A stretch of 64,000 nucleotides of DNA from positions 1 through 64,000 of the forward strand of contig JAKBBK010000003.1 of the NCBI GenBank assembly GCA_021808525.1, given 5' to 3'. The position numbers were made by a program, and so were the translations under genes. The DNA comes from Pseudomonadota bacterium. Its GTDB lineage: Bacteria > Pseudomonadota > Gammaproteobacteria > Burkholderiales > Burkholderiaceae_C. Below the pieces are notes generated by a model. It worked only from the letters and a program-made list of their open reading frames with translations, had not been told where the DNA came from and searched no databases. Within the stretch, counting starts at the first letter, position 1, and each line of letters begins with the position of its first letter. Positions 42,924-50,765 of the stretch are shown here, one piece after another.

Positions 42924-43517
42924 TCACACGGCTTCGCGCATGTGCCACCAGGGATCGTCGGACACCGGCTGCGCGCCGCCCAGGCGCAGCAGCAGGCGTT
43001 CCGGCTCGGAGTCCACCACCAGCAGGCCCAGCACCTGGGGCGCGACAAAACCCTGCTCGTGGCTCTGGGCCAGGAAATCCAGCAAGCCATCGTAGTAGCC
43101 CTGCACGTTGAGCAGGCCTACCGGCTTGTTGTGGTAGCCGAGCTGGCGCCAGGTCCAGATCTCGAACAGTTCCTCCAGCGTGCCGATGCCTCCGGGCAGC
43201 GCGACGAAGGCGTCGGCGTAATCGGCCATCATCTTCTTGCGCTGGTGCATGGTCTGCACCACGTGCAGCTCGCTCAGGCCTTCGTGCGCCACTTCGCGTC
43301 CCACCAGCAGCTCGGTGGTCACCCCCACCACGCGGGCTCCGGCCTGCAGCGCCGCGTCGGCCGTGGCGTTCATCAGGCCCACGCTTCCCCCTCCGTAGAT
43401 CAGGGTCAGGCCGCGCTCGGCGATGGCCCGGCCCAGGTCGACGGCCGCCTGCAGATAAGCCGGATCCGCTCCGGTGCGCGAACCGCAGTAGACGCAAAGG
43501 GAATGCATGCTCTTCAC
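42924..43517 (-). CDS. LOG-family nucleotide 5'-monophosphate phosphoribohydrolase (TIGR00730)
   Basis: A 197-residue Rossmann-fold protein. The family signature PGGIGTLEELFE and TMHQRKKMMADYADAFVAL identify the LOG/YvdD group. Plant homologs release free cytokinins; bacterial ones hydrolyse nucleoside monophosphates. It starts 34 bp after dgkA and converges on glnB. Enzyme class firm, physiological substrate unknown. Confidence 0.9.
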   Translation of the reverse strand: MKSMHSLCVYCGSRTGADPAYLQAAVDLGRAIAERGLTLIYGGGSVGLMNATADAALQAGARVVGVTTELLVGREVAHEGLSELHVVQTMHQRKKMMADYADAFVALPGGIGTLEELFEIWTWRQLGYHNKPVGLLNVQGYYDGLLDFLAQSHEQGFVAPQVLGLLVVDSEPERLLLRLGGAQPVSDDPWWHMREAV

Positions 43518-43551
43518 CCGCTGAAGCCGCGCCGGCCGGGGGGTGCGGGGT

Positions 43552-43932
43552 TCACAGCCATCGCGGCAGCAGCACCAGCAACCAGGTCAACGCGCAAAGC
43601 AGCAAGGTTAGCAGTACCGCGGCGCTGCCGAGGTCCTTGGCCTGGCCGCTCAGCTCGTTGCGTTCCAGGGAGATTCGATCCACCGCGCATTCCAGCGAGG
43701 TGTTGAGCAACTCGACGATGGGCACCAGCAGGACCGAGCCTCCGAGCAGGGCGCGTTGCACGCCGTCGTCGCCCAGCCACAGCCCCAGCGGCAGCAGCAC
43801 CAAGGCCAGCAGGCCCTCCTGGCGCAGCGCCGATTCGGTGCGCCAGGCGGCGCGCAGCCCGCGCAGCGAGTTGCGCAGCGCGCCCAGGGCCCGCGTGGCG
43901 CCGGAGGTCTTGTAGGGAGATGGCGGGTTCAA
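43552..43932 (-). CDS. dgkA: Diacylglycerol kinase (DgkA type)
   Basis: A 126-residue small integral membrane kinase with three hydrophobic helices. The catalytic motif VELLNTSLECAVDRIS carries the essential Glu and Asn. SGQAKDLGSAAVLL is also typical. No ATG precedes the conserved region. A TTG at 43932 overlapping the glycosyltransferase stop (TTGA) gives MNPPSPYKTSGATRAL, a normal-looking N-terminus. It recycles diacylglycerol released during periplasmic glucan or lipid A modification. Confidence 0.92.
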   Translation of the reverse strand: MNPPSPYKTSGATRALGALRNSLRGLRAAWRTESALRQEGLLALVLLPLGLWLGDDGVQRALLGGSVLLVPIVELLNTSLECAVDRISLERNELSGQAKDLGSAAVLLTLLLCALTWLLVLLPRWL

Positions 43933-44981
43933 GGCGCGGGGGTTTCGCCGCGCGCGGCGGCACCTTCCTCGGATTGCTCCGGGTCGGCGGCCTCGCGCAG
44001 GTGGTGCAGGAACTGTTCGGTGGCGCGCTCCCAGGTGAACTGGCGGGCGTGCGCCACCGCATTGTGCCGGGGAATGCGCAGGGCTTCCAGGCAGGCCCTG
44101 CGCAGGTCCTCGTCCAGCACTCCGGCCGGGGAGTCGCCGATCACGTCCAGGGGGCCCGTCACCGGATAGGCCGCTACCGGGCAGCCGCAGGCCAGCGCCT
44201 CCACCAGCACCAGCCCGAAGGTATCGGTACGGCTGGGGAACACGAACACGTCGGCACCCGAGTAGACCTCGGCCAGGCGATCCTGGCTGAGCACGCCCAG
44301 GAAGCTGACCTGCGGATGTTCGCGCCGGATGCGCTCGAGCTCCGGGCCTTCGCCCACCACCCACTTGGTGCCGGGCAGATCCAGGCGCAGGAAGGCGTCG
44401 ACGTTCTTCTCCACCGCCACGCGCCCCACGTACAGGAACACCGGGGGCTTGCCCGCCAGGCGCGGGCCCTGGCGGGGGTGGAAGATGGAAGTGTCCACCC
44501 CACGCGACCAGATCGCCAGGTTGCGCAGACCATGCTGGGCCAGGTCCTCCCGCACCACCCGCGTCGGGACCAGCGTGACCCGGGCCGCGCCGTGGAACCA
44601 GCGCATGTAGGCGTAGGTCCAGGCCAGGGGAATGCCGAAGCGCGCCTTGACGTACTCGGGGAAGCGGGTGTGGTAGGCGCTGGTCAGGGGGATGCCCATG
44701 CGCAGCGCCACGCGCCGTGCCGCGATGCCCAGCGGGCCCTCGGTGGCCACGTGCACCACGTCCGGGTCGAAGCGCCGGATCCCGGCCAGCACCGAGCGGT
44801 AGGGGCGCCAGCTGAGCCGGATCTCGGGGTAGGTGGGGCAGGGCAGGGTGCGAAAACTGCCGGGCTCGATCACCTCCACCTCCTCGCCCCGCTGGCGCAG
44901 GCACTCGATGGTGGTCTTGAGCGTGCGCACCACGCCGTTGACCTGGGGGCTCCAGGCGTCGGTCACGATCAGGATTCGCAT
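43929..44981 (-). CDS. GT4-family glycosyltransferase
   Basis: A 350-residue cytosolic GT-B glycosyltransferase. The N-terminus ILIVTDAWSPQVNGVVRTL and the nucleotide-sugar site YSGADVFVFPSRTDTFGLV (E-x7-E-like region) resemble mannosyltransferases acting on lipid acceptors, such as MgtA/PimB-like proteins. It is followed with overlap by dgkA, and the LpxH-like phosphoesterase gene precedes it. The three probably form a small lipid-modification operon. The acceptor is unknown. Confidence 0.9.
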   Translation of the reverse strand: MRILIVTDAWSPQVNGVVRTLKTTIECLRQRGEEVEVIEPGSFRTLPCPTYPEIRLSWRPYRSVLAGIRRFDPDVVHVATEGPLGIAARRVALRMGIPLTSAYHTRFPEYVKARFGIPLAWTYAYMRWFHGAARVTLVPTRVVREDLAQHGLRNLAIWSRGVDTSIFHPRQGPRLAGKPPVFLYVGRVAVEKNVDAFLRLDLPGTKWVVGEGPELERIRREHPQVSFLGVLSQDRLAEVYSGADVFVFPSRTDTFGLVLVEALACGCPVAAYPVTGPLDVIGDSPAGVLDEDLRRACLEALRIPRHNAVAHARQFTWERATEQFLHHLREAADPEQSEEGAAARGETPAP

Positions 44982-45011
44982 GGCTGGACTCGCCGGGGTG
45001 GGGGTGGGGGG

Positions 45012-45917
45012 TCAGGCGCGGGCCTGCGGGCGCAGTTCGGCCAGCACCTGGGGGGCGGCCGAGGAGGGTTTCCACATCAGCAATTGCAGCGAGCCGTCGT
45101 CGAGTTCGGCCACGGCGGTCAGGCTTTCCACCCAGTCTCCGCAATTGGCGTAGACGATGGACTCGATGTGGCGCAACTCGGCGCGGTGGATATGGCCGCA
45201 GACCACCCCCTCGCAACCCCGGCGCGCGGCCTCCTCGGCCAGCAGCTGCTCGAAATTGGAGATGTAGCTGACGGCGTTCTTGACCTTGCCCTTCAGGTAT
45301 TGGGAAAGCGACCAGTAGGCAAAGCCCATGCGGTGACGCGCATGGTTGAGCCAGCGATTGAGCTTGAGGCTGAACACGTACAAGGCATCGCCCAGGTGGG
45401 CCAGCCATTTCGCGTGCATGACCACGCCGTCGAACCAGTCGCCGTGCACCACCCACAGGCGCGCGCCGGAGGCGGTGAGGTGCACGGCGTCGCTGAGCAC
45501 CTCGATGCCGCCGAAATGCAGACCGGCGTAATGCCTGGCGAATTCATCGTGATTCCCGGGCACGAACACCACGCGACTGCCCTTGCGGGCCTTGCGCAGG
45601 AGTTTTTGCACCACGTCGTTGTGGGCCTGGGGCCAGTACCAGCCCTTGCGCAATTGCCAGCCGTCGATGATGTCCCCGACCAGGTAAATGGTCGAGGCGT
45701 GGCAATGGCGCAGCAATTCCAGCAGCGCGGCGGCCTTGCAGTCGCGCGTGCCCAGGTGCACGTCGGACAGCCACAGGGTGCGGTAGCGGTGGGACTCCGG
45801 GTCGTCGCCCAGGGTATCGGGGGTCGAGGGCTGCCCTGCGATGCTCGCGGAGCCCGGCAGGGCCGCGGCTGTGTCGGGCAGGCCGCGCAGGGCTTTGGAG
45901 GCGAGGGAGGACCACAT
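45012..45917 (-). CDS. LpxH-like calcineurin-type metallophosphoesterase
   Basis: A 301-residue protein of the COG2908 (UDP-2,3-diacylglucosamine diphosphatase-like) group. All metal motifs are present: WLSDVHLGTRD, VGDIIDGW, VPGNHDE, VVHGDWFDGV and CGHIHRAE. It is longer than LpxH, and homologs occur next to GT4 glycosyltransferases, so it may act on another lipid-linked substrate. ATG 45917 was chosen (GGGGG just upstream); a GTG at 45962 would add 15 residues. Confidence 0.86.
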   Translation of the reverse strand: MWSSLASKALRGLPDTAAALPGSASIAGQPSTPDTLGDDPESHRYRTLWLSDVHLGTRDCKAAALLELLRHCHASTIYLVGDIIDGWQLRKGWYWPQAHNDVVQKLLRKARKGSRVVFVPGNHDEFARHYAGLHFGGIEVLSDAVHLTASGARLWVVHGDWFDGVVMHAKWLAHLGDALYVFSLKLNRWLNHARHRMGFAYWSLSQYLKGKVKNAVSYISNFEQLLAEEAARRGCEGVVCGHIHRAELRHIESIVYANCGDWVESLTAVAELDDGSLQLLMWKPSSAAPQVLAELRPQARA

Positions 45918-45986
45918 GAGCCCCCATTGCAGCGCCGCCGCGTGACGGGCGCGTGACAGCACATGACCGCGCCGGCTCGGCGCGGT

Positions 45987-46871
45987 TCAGCGGGACGGAG
46001 CAGAGGCCGTGGCCGTGGCCGAGGCGGAGGGCGTGGGCGGCGTGCGACGCGGGGCGGGATGCGCGGGAGCCGAAGCCGCCGTGGTGGCGAGCCCGCCGGC
46101 GGCGTTCGAGCCGCTGGCGGTCGGGAGCGCCGGGGCCGCGGCGGCCGAGGAGCCAGGCTGGCGCGAGCCGCCGGGCTGCGCCGCTCCGGGGGGCGTCGGG
46201 GAGGGCGATCGGGTGGAGGAGGCCGCCGCGGCCGGGAGGGCAGCGCTGGCCTTGGGCGCTGCGGCCGCCGGCGCGCCGCTCACGGGCCTGGCCGCGGTGC
46301 CGGAGGCCGCGGGCCGCGGATGCGGCGCTCGGGCGCCGCGCAGGTGCAGGGGCAGGGCGGGCGCCACCGGCTTGATGGGGTGCCGGGGCGCATGGCTCAC
46401 GTACTGCTCCACATGGGGGGGCGTCAGCGCCTTGTGCCCCTCATGGGCCAGCGCCTTGCGCTGCTGGGGGCTGAGTTGCTGGTAGCGCTCCCAGGCCTTG
46501 CGCCGGCTTTGCACCGGGGCTCGTCCGGTGGCCAGGTAGTTCTCGCGCGCCAGGCGGCGCTGGCCGGGGCTCATATGCACCCACTCGACCATGCGTTTTT
46601 GCAGGATTTCGCGTTGTTGTTGGCTCATCGCCGAGTAACGCGACGCGATATTCAGCCATTTGCGACGGCGATCGGCCGAGAAACCCGCCCATTCGCCCTG
46701 CAGCGGGGCCAGCGCCTGGCGCTGCATCGCGCTCAGGTGCTGCCAATCGGTGGTCTGCGTGGTCGTGGGGCCTGCCCAGGCCGAGCCCGCCAGCGCCAGC
46801 AGCAGCGCGCCCACGCCCAGCGAGGCCAGATCGCGAAGGCCGCGCAGGGCGCGCGCGCGGGCCGCCGCCAT
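45987..46871 (-). CDS. DUF3106 exported protein
   Basis: A 294-residue protein with a signal peptide (about residues 12-34, ending AGSAWAG). Residues 40-140 contain repeated helical motifs of the kind LSAMQRQALAPLQGEWAGF, MSQQQREILQKRM and LSPQQRKALAHEG, which define DUF3106. The last ~140 residues are Ala/Pro/Ser-rich and probably disordered. It is the last gene of the sigma-DUF3619-DUF3106 operon, with its start overlapping the DUF3619 stop (TGATG). Function unknown; periplasmic stress sensing is suggested by context. Confidence 0.85.
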   Translation of the reverse strand: MAAARARALRGLRDLASLGVGALLLALAGSAWAGPTTTQTTDWQHLSAMQRQALAPLQGEWAGFSADRRRKWLNIASRYSAMSQQQREILQKRMVEWVHMSPGQRRLARENYLATGRAPVQSRRKAWERYQQLSPQQRKALAHEGHKALTPPHVEQYVSHAPRHPIKPVAPALPLHLRGARAPHPRPAASGTAARPVSGAPAAAAPKASAALPAAAASSTRSPSPTPPGAAQPGGSRQPGSSAAAAPALPTASGSNAAGGLATTAASAPAHPAPRRTPPTPSASATATASAPSR

Positions 46872-47308
46872 CACGCGGAGCCTTCCCGCAGGTAGTTGCG
46901 GAACCCGGGGTCGGTATAGGCCTGCGGGGGCAGGTCGTCGAGCAGCAGCGCGGTGTCGATATCCGCGATCCGATGCACGAATCGCTCCTGCTGGAAATGC
47001 TGCAGCATGTACAGGCCGAACAGCAAGGTGGGCAGCGCCAGGGCCAGCCCCAGGCGGGCCCGCCATGCGGAACCGTCTGCCGGGCCGGACCCCAGCACGG
47101 CCGCGCCGCCACGGTTCAGCCAGCTCGTCGCGGGGCGCTTTCGGGCCTGGCGGTGGCGCGCCAGTGCCGCGCCGCGCGCCTGCGCCAGACGGCGTTCGAG
47201 TTCCGGCGACAGCCGATCCTCGGCTTCGCTCAGCCGCGCCGCCACGGCGTAGCCGAAGCGCGCTTGCACGGCCTCTTGCCGCGCCGCATGGTCGTTATCT
47301 GTTGTCAT
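46871..47308 (-). CDS. DUF3619 membrane protein, possible anti-sigma factor
   Basis: A 145-residue protein. A cytosolic N-terminal domain rich in Arg/Ala (residues 1-80) is followed by one transmembrane helix (about 84-103, LGLALALPTLLFGLYML). A short periplasmic tail follows. The topology and the position directly after an ECF-like sigma gene (14-bp overlap) fit an anti-sigma factor. It lacks the HxxxCxxC zinc motif of ZAS-type anti-sigma factors. DUF3619 identity is good; the anti-sigma role is inference. Confidence 0.82.
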   Translation of the reverse strand: MTTDNDHAARQEAVQARFGYAVAARLSEAEDRLSPELERRLAQARGAALARHRQARKRPATSWLNRGGAAVLGSGPADGSAWRARLGLALALPTLLFGLYMLQHFQQERFVHRIADIDTALLLDDLPPQAYTDPGFRNYLREGSA

Positions 47309-47876
47309 GATCCAAACCTCGTGCCCGCAGCGCCTTGGCCAGGGTCTGCGTCGCTCGGGAACAGTGCGTTTTCACGCTTCCCTCGGAACATCCCATGGCT
47401 TGCGCGGTCTCGGCCACATCCAGCCCCTCCCAGTAACGCAGCAGGAAGGCCTCGCGTTGACGCTCGGGCAGGCGGGCGATCTCCTGTTCCAGCATCTCCA
47501 GGGTCTGCATGCGTTCCAGGCGGCGATCCGCGGCTTCGCTCTGCCCCGAGGCATCGTTCACCTCCAGGGACTCCAGCAAGTCGAAGTCCACTTCCGAATC
47601 TTCGTCGGATCCACGGAAATCCGACATATTGCTCATCCAGCCCGCGCGCACCTTCTGGCGTCGGTGCCAGTCCAGGATCGCATTGGTCAGGATGCGCTGG
47701 AACAGCATCGGCCATTGCGCTGCGTCGCGCGATCCGTAGCTTTCGGCCAGGCGGATCATCGAGTCCTGCACGATGTCCAGCGCCGAATCGGCATTCTGGG
47801 TGGCGAAATGGGCGCGCTTGAACGCCCGTTTCTCCACGCTGCGCAAGAAAATCGAAAGTTCCTGTTCTGAAGCCAC
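47295..47876 (-). CDS. RpoE-like ECF RNA polymerase sigma factor
   Basis: A 193-residue group 4 sigma factor. Region 2 is ALDIVQDSMIRLAESYG to RILTNAILDWHRRQK. Region 4 is EIARLPERQREAFLLRYWEG with helix-turn-helix VAETAQAMGCSEGSVKTHC. A GTG at 47876 gives MASEQELSIFLRSVEKRAFK, the standard start of this Burkholderiales subgroup. An upstream extension to 47921 is Pro/Cys-rich and unlikely. CATAAT at 47926-47921 could be its -10. It is expected to be controlled by the two downstream proteins. Confidence 0.92.
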   Translation of the reverse strand: MASEQELSIFLRSVEKRAFKRAHFATQNADSALDIVQDSMIRLAESYGSRDAAQWPMLFQRILTNAILDWHRRQKVRAGWMSNMSDFRGSDEDSEVDFDLLESLEVNDASGQSEAADRRLERMQTLEMLEQEIARLPERQREAFLLRYWEGLDVAETAQAMGCSEGSVKTHCSRATQTLAKALRARGLDHDNR

Positions 47877-48019
47877 AAGCTGTGGGCACCGGGACGCGGG
47901 CAAGAGCGAGCCAGCCGGCAATTATGCCCGCATGGCGCCACGCGTCGGCCCTCGGCGCGCGCGCGGCCCCGGCGGGGCGCCTCGCGCCATGGGCCGGGGC
48001 CGGCCCGGCGCGGGGGCGG

Positions 48020-48325
48020 TCAGTGCGCGGACGCGCCCAGCAGTTCGAAATGCTCGACCTGCGGCGGCCTGGCGAAAAAGGGCCCCACCACGTCACGCCA
48101 GCGGGCGAAGTCGGGCGATTGGCGAAAGCCCTGCATGTGGTCTTCCAGGCTTTCCCAGCGGATCTGCAGCACATAGCGCTGGGGATTTTCCACGCCCTTG
48201 TGCACCTGCCAACCCAGGAAACCCCTGGCCTGGGCGATGATCTGGGTCACTCCGCGCTGGATGGCGGCATCGAATTCGGCTTCGCGGCCGGGCTGGATCT
48301 GGATATCGGCGAGTTCGAGAATCAT
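48020..48325 (-). CDS. Antibiotic biosynthesis monooxygenase (ABM)-family protein
   Basis: A 101-residue small protein with a single ABM (dimeric alpha-beta barrel) domain: MILELADIQIQPGREAEFD at the start, GFLGWQVHKGVENPQRYVLQ in the middle and a C-terminal HFELL. The family includes heme-degrading and quinol monooxygenases and uncharacterised proteins. The substrate cannot be assigned. It is divergent from ribB across 232 bp. Confidence 0.85.
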   Translation of the reverse strand: MILELADIQIQPGREAEFDAAIQRGVTQIIAQARGFLGWQVHKGVENPQRYVLQIRWESLEDHMQGFRQSPDFARWRDVVGPFFARPPQVEHFELLGASAH

Positions 48326-48474
48326 GGTTGCAGGTCTGCGGTATCGAGGCTTCGGGCCGCGCCCCCCGGCGCTGGGTCTGCTCGGGCGGCTTCGTCCCCC
48401 CTGGGTGCATTGTCGAACAGCTCGCGCGAAGCTGCAGCGCGGGAGCCCGCGTGCGCCGGCGGCCCGCGGGCTCC

Positions 48475-48480
48475 TACAAT
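48475..48480 (+). promoter_or_regulatory. Candidate -10 for the ribB operon
   Basis: TACAAT at 48475-48480 lies 77 bp before the ribB ATG. The -35 at 17-bp spacing is TGCGCC, a weak match. No FMN riboswitch was recognised between this and the start codon. Confidence 0.4.
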
Positions 48481-48557
48481 GCCGCCCTGGCCCGCGGGCC
48501 GCGCGAGCGGGCTGCCTGCGTCTTCCCGTTCCCAGCCGCGCGCGGCGCGACTCCACC

Positions 48558-49691
48558 ATGCCCATCAGCCCCGTATCCGAAATCGTCGACGAGATCCGCG
48601 CAGGACGCATGGTCATCCTGGTGGACGAGGAGGATCGCGAGAACGAGGGCGATCTGGTGCTGGCCGCGGACAAGGTCAGCGCCGAGGCCATCAATTTCAT
48701 GGCCACGCATGGGCGTGGCCTGGTCTGCCTGACCCTCACGCGCCAGCGCTGCGAGCAGATCGGCCTGCGGCCGATGGTCCCGCACAACGGCTCGGTGCAC
48801 GGCACGGCCTTCACCGTGTCCATCGAGGCGGCCGAGGGCGTGAGCACCGGCATCTCGGCCGCCGACCGCGCGCACACCACCCGCGTGGCGGTGGCGCCCG
48901 ACGCGCGCCCGGAGGACATCGTGCAGCCCGGCCACGTGTTCCCGCTGACGGCGCAGGACGGCGGCGTGCTCATGCGCGCCGGCCACACCGAGGCCGGTTG
49001 CGACCTCGCCCGCCTGGCCGGTTTCGAGCCCGCCGCCGTGATCTGCGAGATCATGAACGACGACGGCACCATGGCGCGCCTGCCGGACCTGGAAGGTTTC
49101 GCCCAGCGTCACGCGCTGAAGATCGGCACCATCGCCGACCTGATCGAATACCGCAGTCGCACCGAGAGCCTGATCGAGCGCGTGCAGGAACGCGGCATGC
49201 GCAGCGCCGCCGGCGAGGTCGACGCCGTGCTGTATCGCGACCGCGCCGGCGCAGGCGTGCACCTGGCGCTGGTCAAGGGGGATCCCCGGGCCGCGTCCTC
49301 GGCGGTGCTGGTGCGGGTCCACGAGCCGATCTCGCTGATGGACGTGCTGGACAGCCAGTCCAGCGGCCACAGCTGGAGCGTGGCGCAGGCGCTGGAGCGC
49401 ATCGGCGAGGCTGGCTGCGGCGTGCTGGTGCTGCTCAACGCCGGCGAGAGCGCCGACGAGGTGGCGCAGCGCTTCGCCGCGCCGGCCGGCAGGCCGCGCA
49501 GCCGCGGCGCGGCCGCGGCCCTGCGCAATTACGGCATCGGGGCCCAGATCCTGCGCGATCTCGGCGTGCGCCGCATGCGCCTGCTGGCGGCGCCGCGCAA
49601 GATGCCCAGCATGACCGGCTTCGGGCTCGAGATCGAAGGCTTCGAGCCGCCACCCCAGGCAGACGCCGACACGGCCGCGCCTTCCCACTGA
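48558..49691 (+). CDS. ribB: 3,4-dihydroxy-2-butanone 4-phosphate synthase with degenerate GTP cyclohydrolase II domain
   Basis: A 377-residue RibBA-like protein. Residues 1-210 are a full DHBP synthase (DEEDRENEGDLVLAADK, THGRGLVCLTLT, GHTEAGCDLARLAG), converting ribulose 5-phosphate to the riboflavin precursor. The C-terminal half aligns in position with GTP cyclohydrolase II. It lacks the zinc-binding cysteines (no C-x9-C-D-C-G); the corresponding place reads VRVHEPISLMDVLD. It therefore resembles the RibBX type, and a separate RibA must exist elsewhere. ribH follows after 7 bp. Confidence 0.93.
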   Translation: MPISPVSEIVDEIRAGRMVILVDEEDRENEGDLVLAADKVSAEAINFMATHGRGLVCLTLTRQRCEQIGLRPMVPHNGSVHGTAFTVSIEAAEGVSTGISAADRAHTTRVAVAPDARPEDIVQPGHVFPLTAQDGGVLMRAGHTEAGCDLARLAGFEPAAVICEIMNDDGTMARLPDLEGFAQRHALKIGTIADLIEYRSRTESLIERVQERGMRSAAGEVDAVLYRDRAGAGVHLALVKGDPRAASSAVLVRVHEPISLMDVLDSQSSGHSWSVAQALERIGEAGCGVLVLLNAGESADEVAQRFAAPAGRPRSRGAAAALRNYGIGAQILRDLGVRRMRLLAAPRKMPSMTGFGLEIEGFEPPPQADADTAAPSH

Positions 49692-49698
49692 GACCCCC

Positions 49699-50172
49699 AT
49701 GCAAAACGCCCGACTGCGGGACGACCCCGCGATGCTCGACGCCAGCGGCCTGCGCATCGCGCTGGTGCAGGCCCGCTTCAACGTGCACATCACCGACCGG
49801 CTGCTGGAATCGTGCACGCGCCAGTTGCGCGAGCTCGGCGCCGAGCCCGCGCAGGTGCTGAGCGTTCCCGGCGCGCTGGAAGTGCCGCAGGCGCTGGAGC
49901 TGCTGGCGCGCCGCGGCGATGTGGACGCGCTGGTGGCGCTGGGCTGCGTGATCCGCGGCGCCACCTACCACTTCGAGCTGGTCTGCGATACCTCGGCCGC
50001 GGGCGTGCAGCAGGTGGCCCTGGGCCACGGCATTCCGGTGGCCAACGGCATCCTCACCGTGGAGGACGAGGCGCAGGCGCAGGAGCGCATCGACAAGGGC
50101 GCCGAATGCGCGCGCGTGGCCGTGGAAATGGCGCGCCTGGCTCGCGGGCTGCGTGCGGGGCAGGCATCATGA
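49699..50172 (+). CDS. ribH: 6,7-dimethyl-8-ribityllumazine synthase
   Basis: A 157-residue lumazine synthase condensing the DHBP product with the pyrimidine intermediate. The family segments are VQARFNVHITDRLLESC, VPGALEVPQALELLA, ALGCVIRGATYHFE and NGILTVEDEAQAQER. It lies between ribB and nusB; its stop overlaps the nusB ATG (ATGA). Riboflavin-nusB linkage is widespread in proteobacteria. Confidence 0.97.
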   Translation: MQNARLRDDPAMLDASGLRIALVQARFNVHITDRLLESCTRQLRELGAEPAQVLSVPGALEVPQALELLARRGDVDALVALGCVIRGATYHFELVCDTSAAGVQQVALGHGIPVANGILTVEDEAQAQERIDKGAECARVAVEMARLARGLRAGQAS

Positions 50173-50765
50173 GCAGCTCCACGCCCGCGAAGAGCGCGCG
50201 CCGCAAGGCACGCGAGCTGGCCCTGCAGGGCCTGTTCGAGTGGCTGATCTCCGGCAGCGACTCGGGCGCCATCGAGGCCTTCCTGCACGAGCGATTCCCG
50301 ACCATCAAGCTCGATCGCGAGCTGCTGGATTCCCTGCTTCACGGCTGCATCCGGGAAGCCGGCGGGCTCGACGAGCTGCTGCAGCCCCTGCTCGACCGCC
50401 CCAGCCGCGAGCTGTCCCCGGTGGAGCACGCCTTGCTGCTGCTGGGTGCCTACGAGATGCGCTTCCTGCCCGAGGTGCCTTACAAGGTGATCATCAACGA
50501 GGCGGTGGACCTGGCCAAGCAGTACGGGGGAACCGACGGGTTCAAGTACGTCAACGGCGTGCTCGATCGCCTCGCGCTCGACTTGCGCCCCGCCGAGGCG
50601 GCGCAGCGTCCGGCGCGCGCCCCGGCCTCGCGCGAGCAGGCGCCGGTGGAGGCGCCGAGGGCGGCCAGCGTGCCGGTGAGCATCAAGCCGCGCAGCGCGC
50701 GCCCCGCGGCCTCCGCGGGAGGGCCGCGCGCGAATCAGCCGCCCAGGCGTCCGCGCCAGCGATAG
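50169..50765 (+). CDS. nusB: Transcription antitermination factor NusB
   Basis: A 198-residue protein. Residues 8-145 are the all-helical NusB domain (ARRKARELALQGLFEWLISG, ELSPVEHALLLLGAYEM, VIINEAVDLAKQYGGTDGFK), which binds boxA RNA with NusE. The last ~50 residues form an Arg/Pro/Ala-rich tail absent from E. coli NusB (139 residues). The 3' end runs 31 bp into the convergent ribD gene. The tail may be a natural extension in this lineage or may aid RNA binding. Confidence 0.96.
   Translation: MSSSTPAKSARRKARELALQGLFEWLISGSDSGAIEAFLHERFPTIKLDRELLDSLLHGCIREAGGLDELLQPLLDRPSRELSPVEHALLLLGAYEMRFLPEVPYKVIINEAVDLAKQYGGTDGFKYVNGVLDRLALDLRPAEAAQRPARAPASREQAPVEAPRAASVPVSIKPRSARPAASAGGPRANQPPRRPRQR

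Noticed and set aside
48326..48557. FMN riboswitch before ribB
   Set aside because: The conserved RFN segments could not be found in the 232-bp gap.
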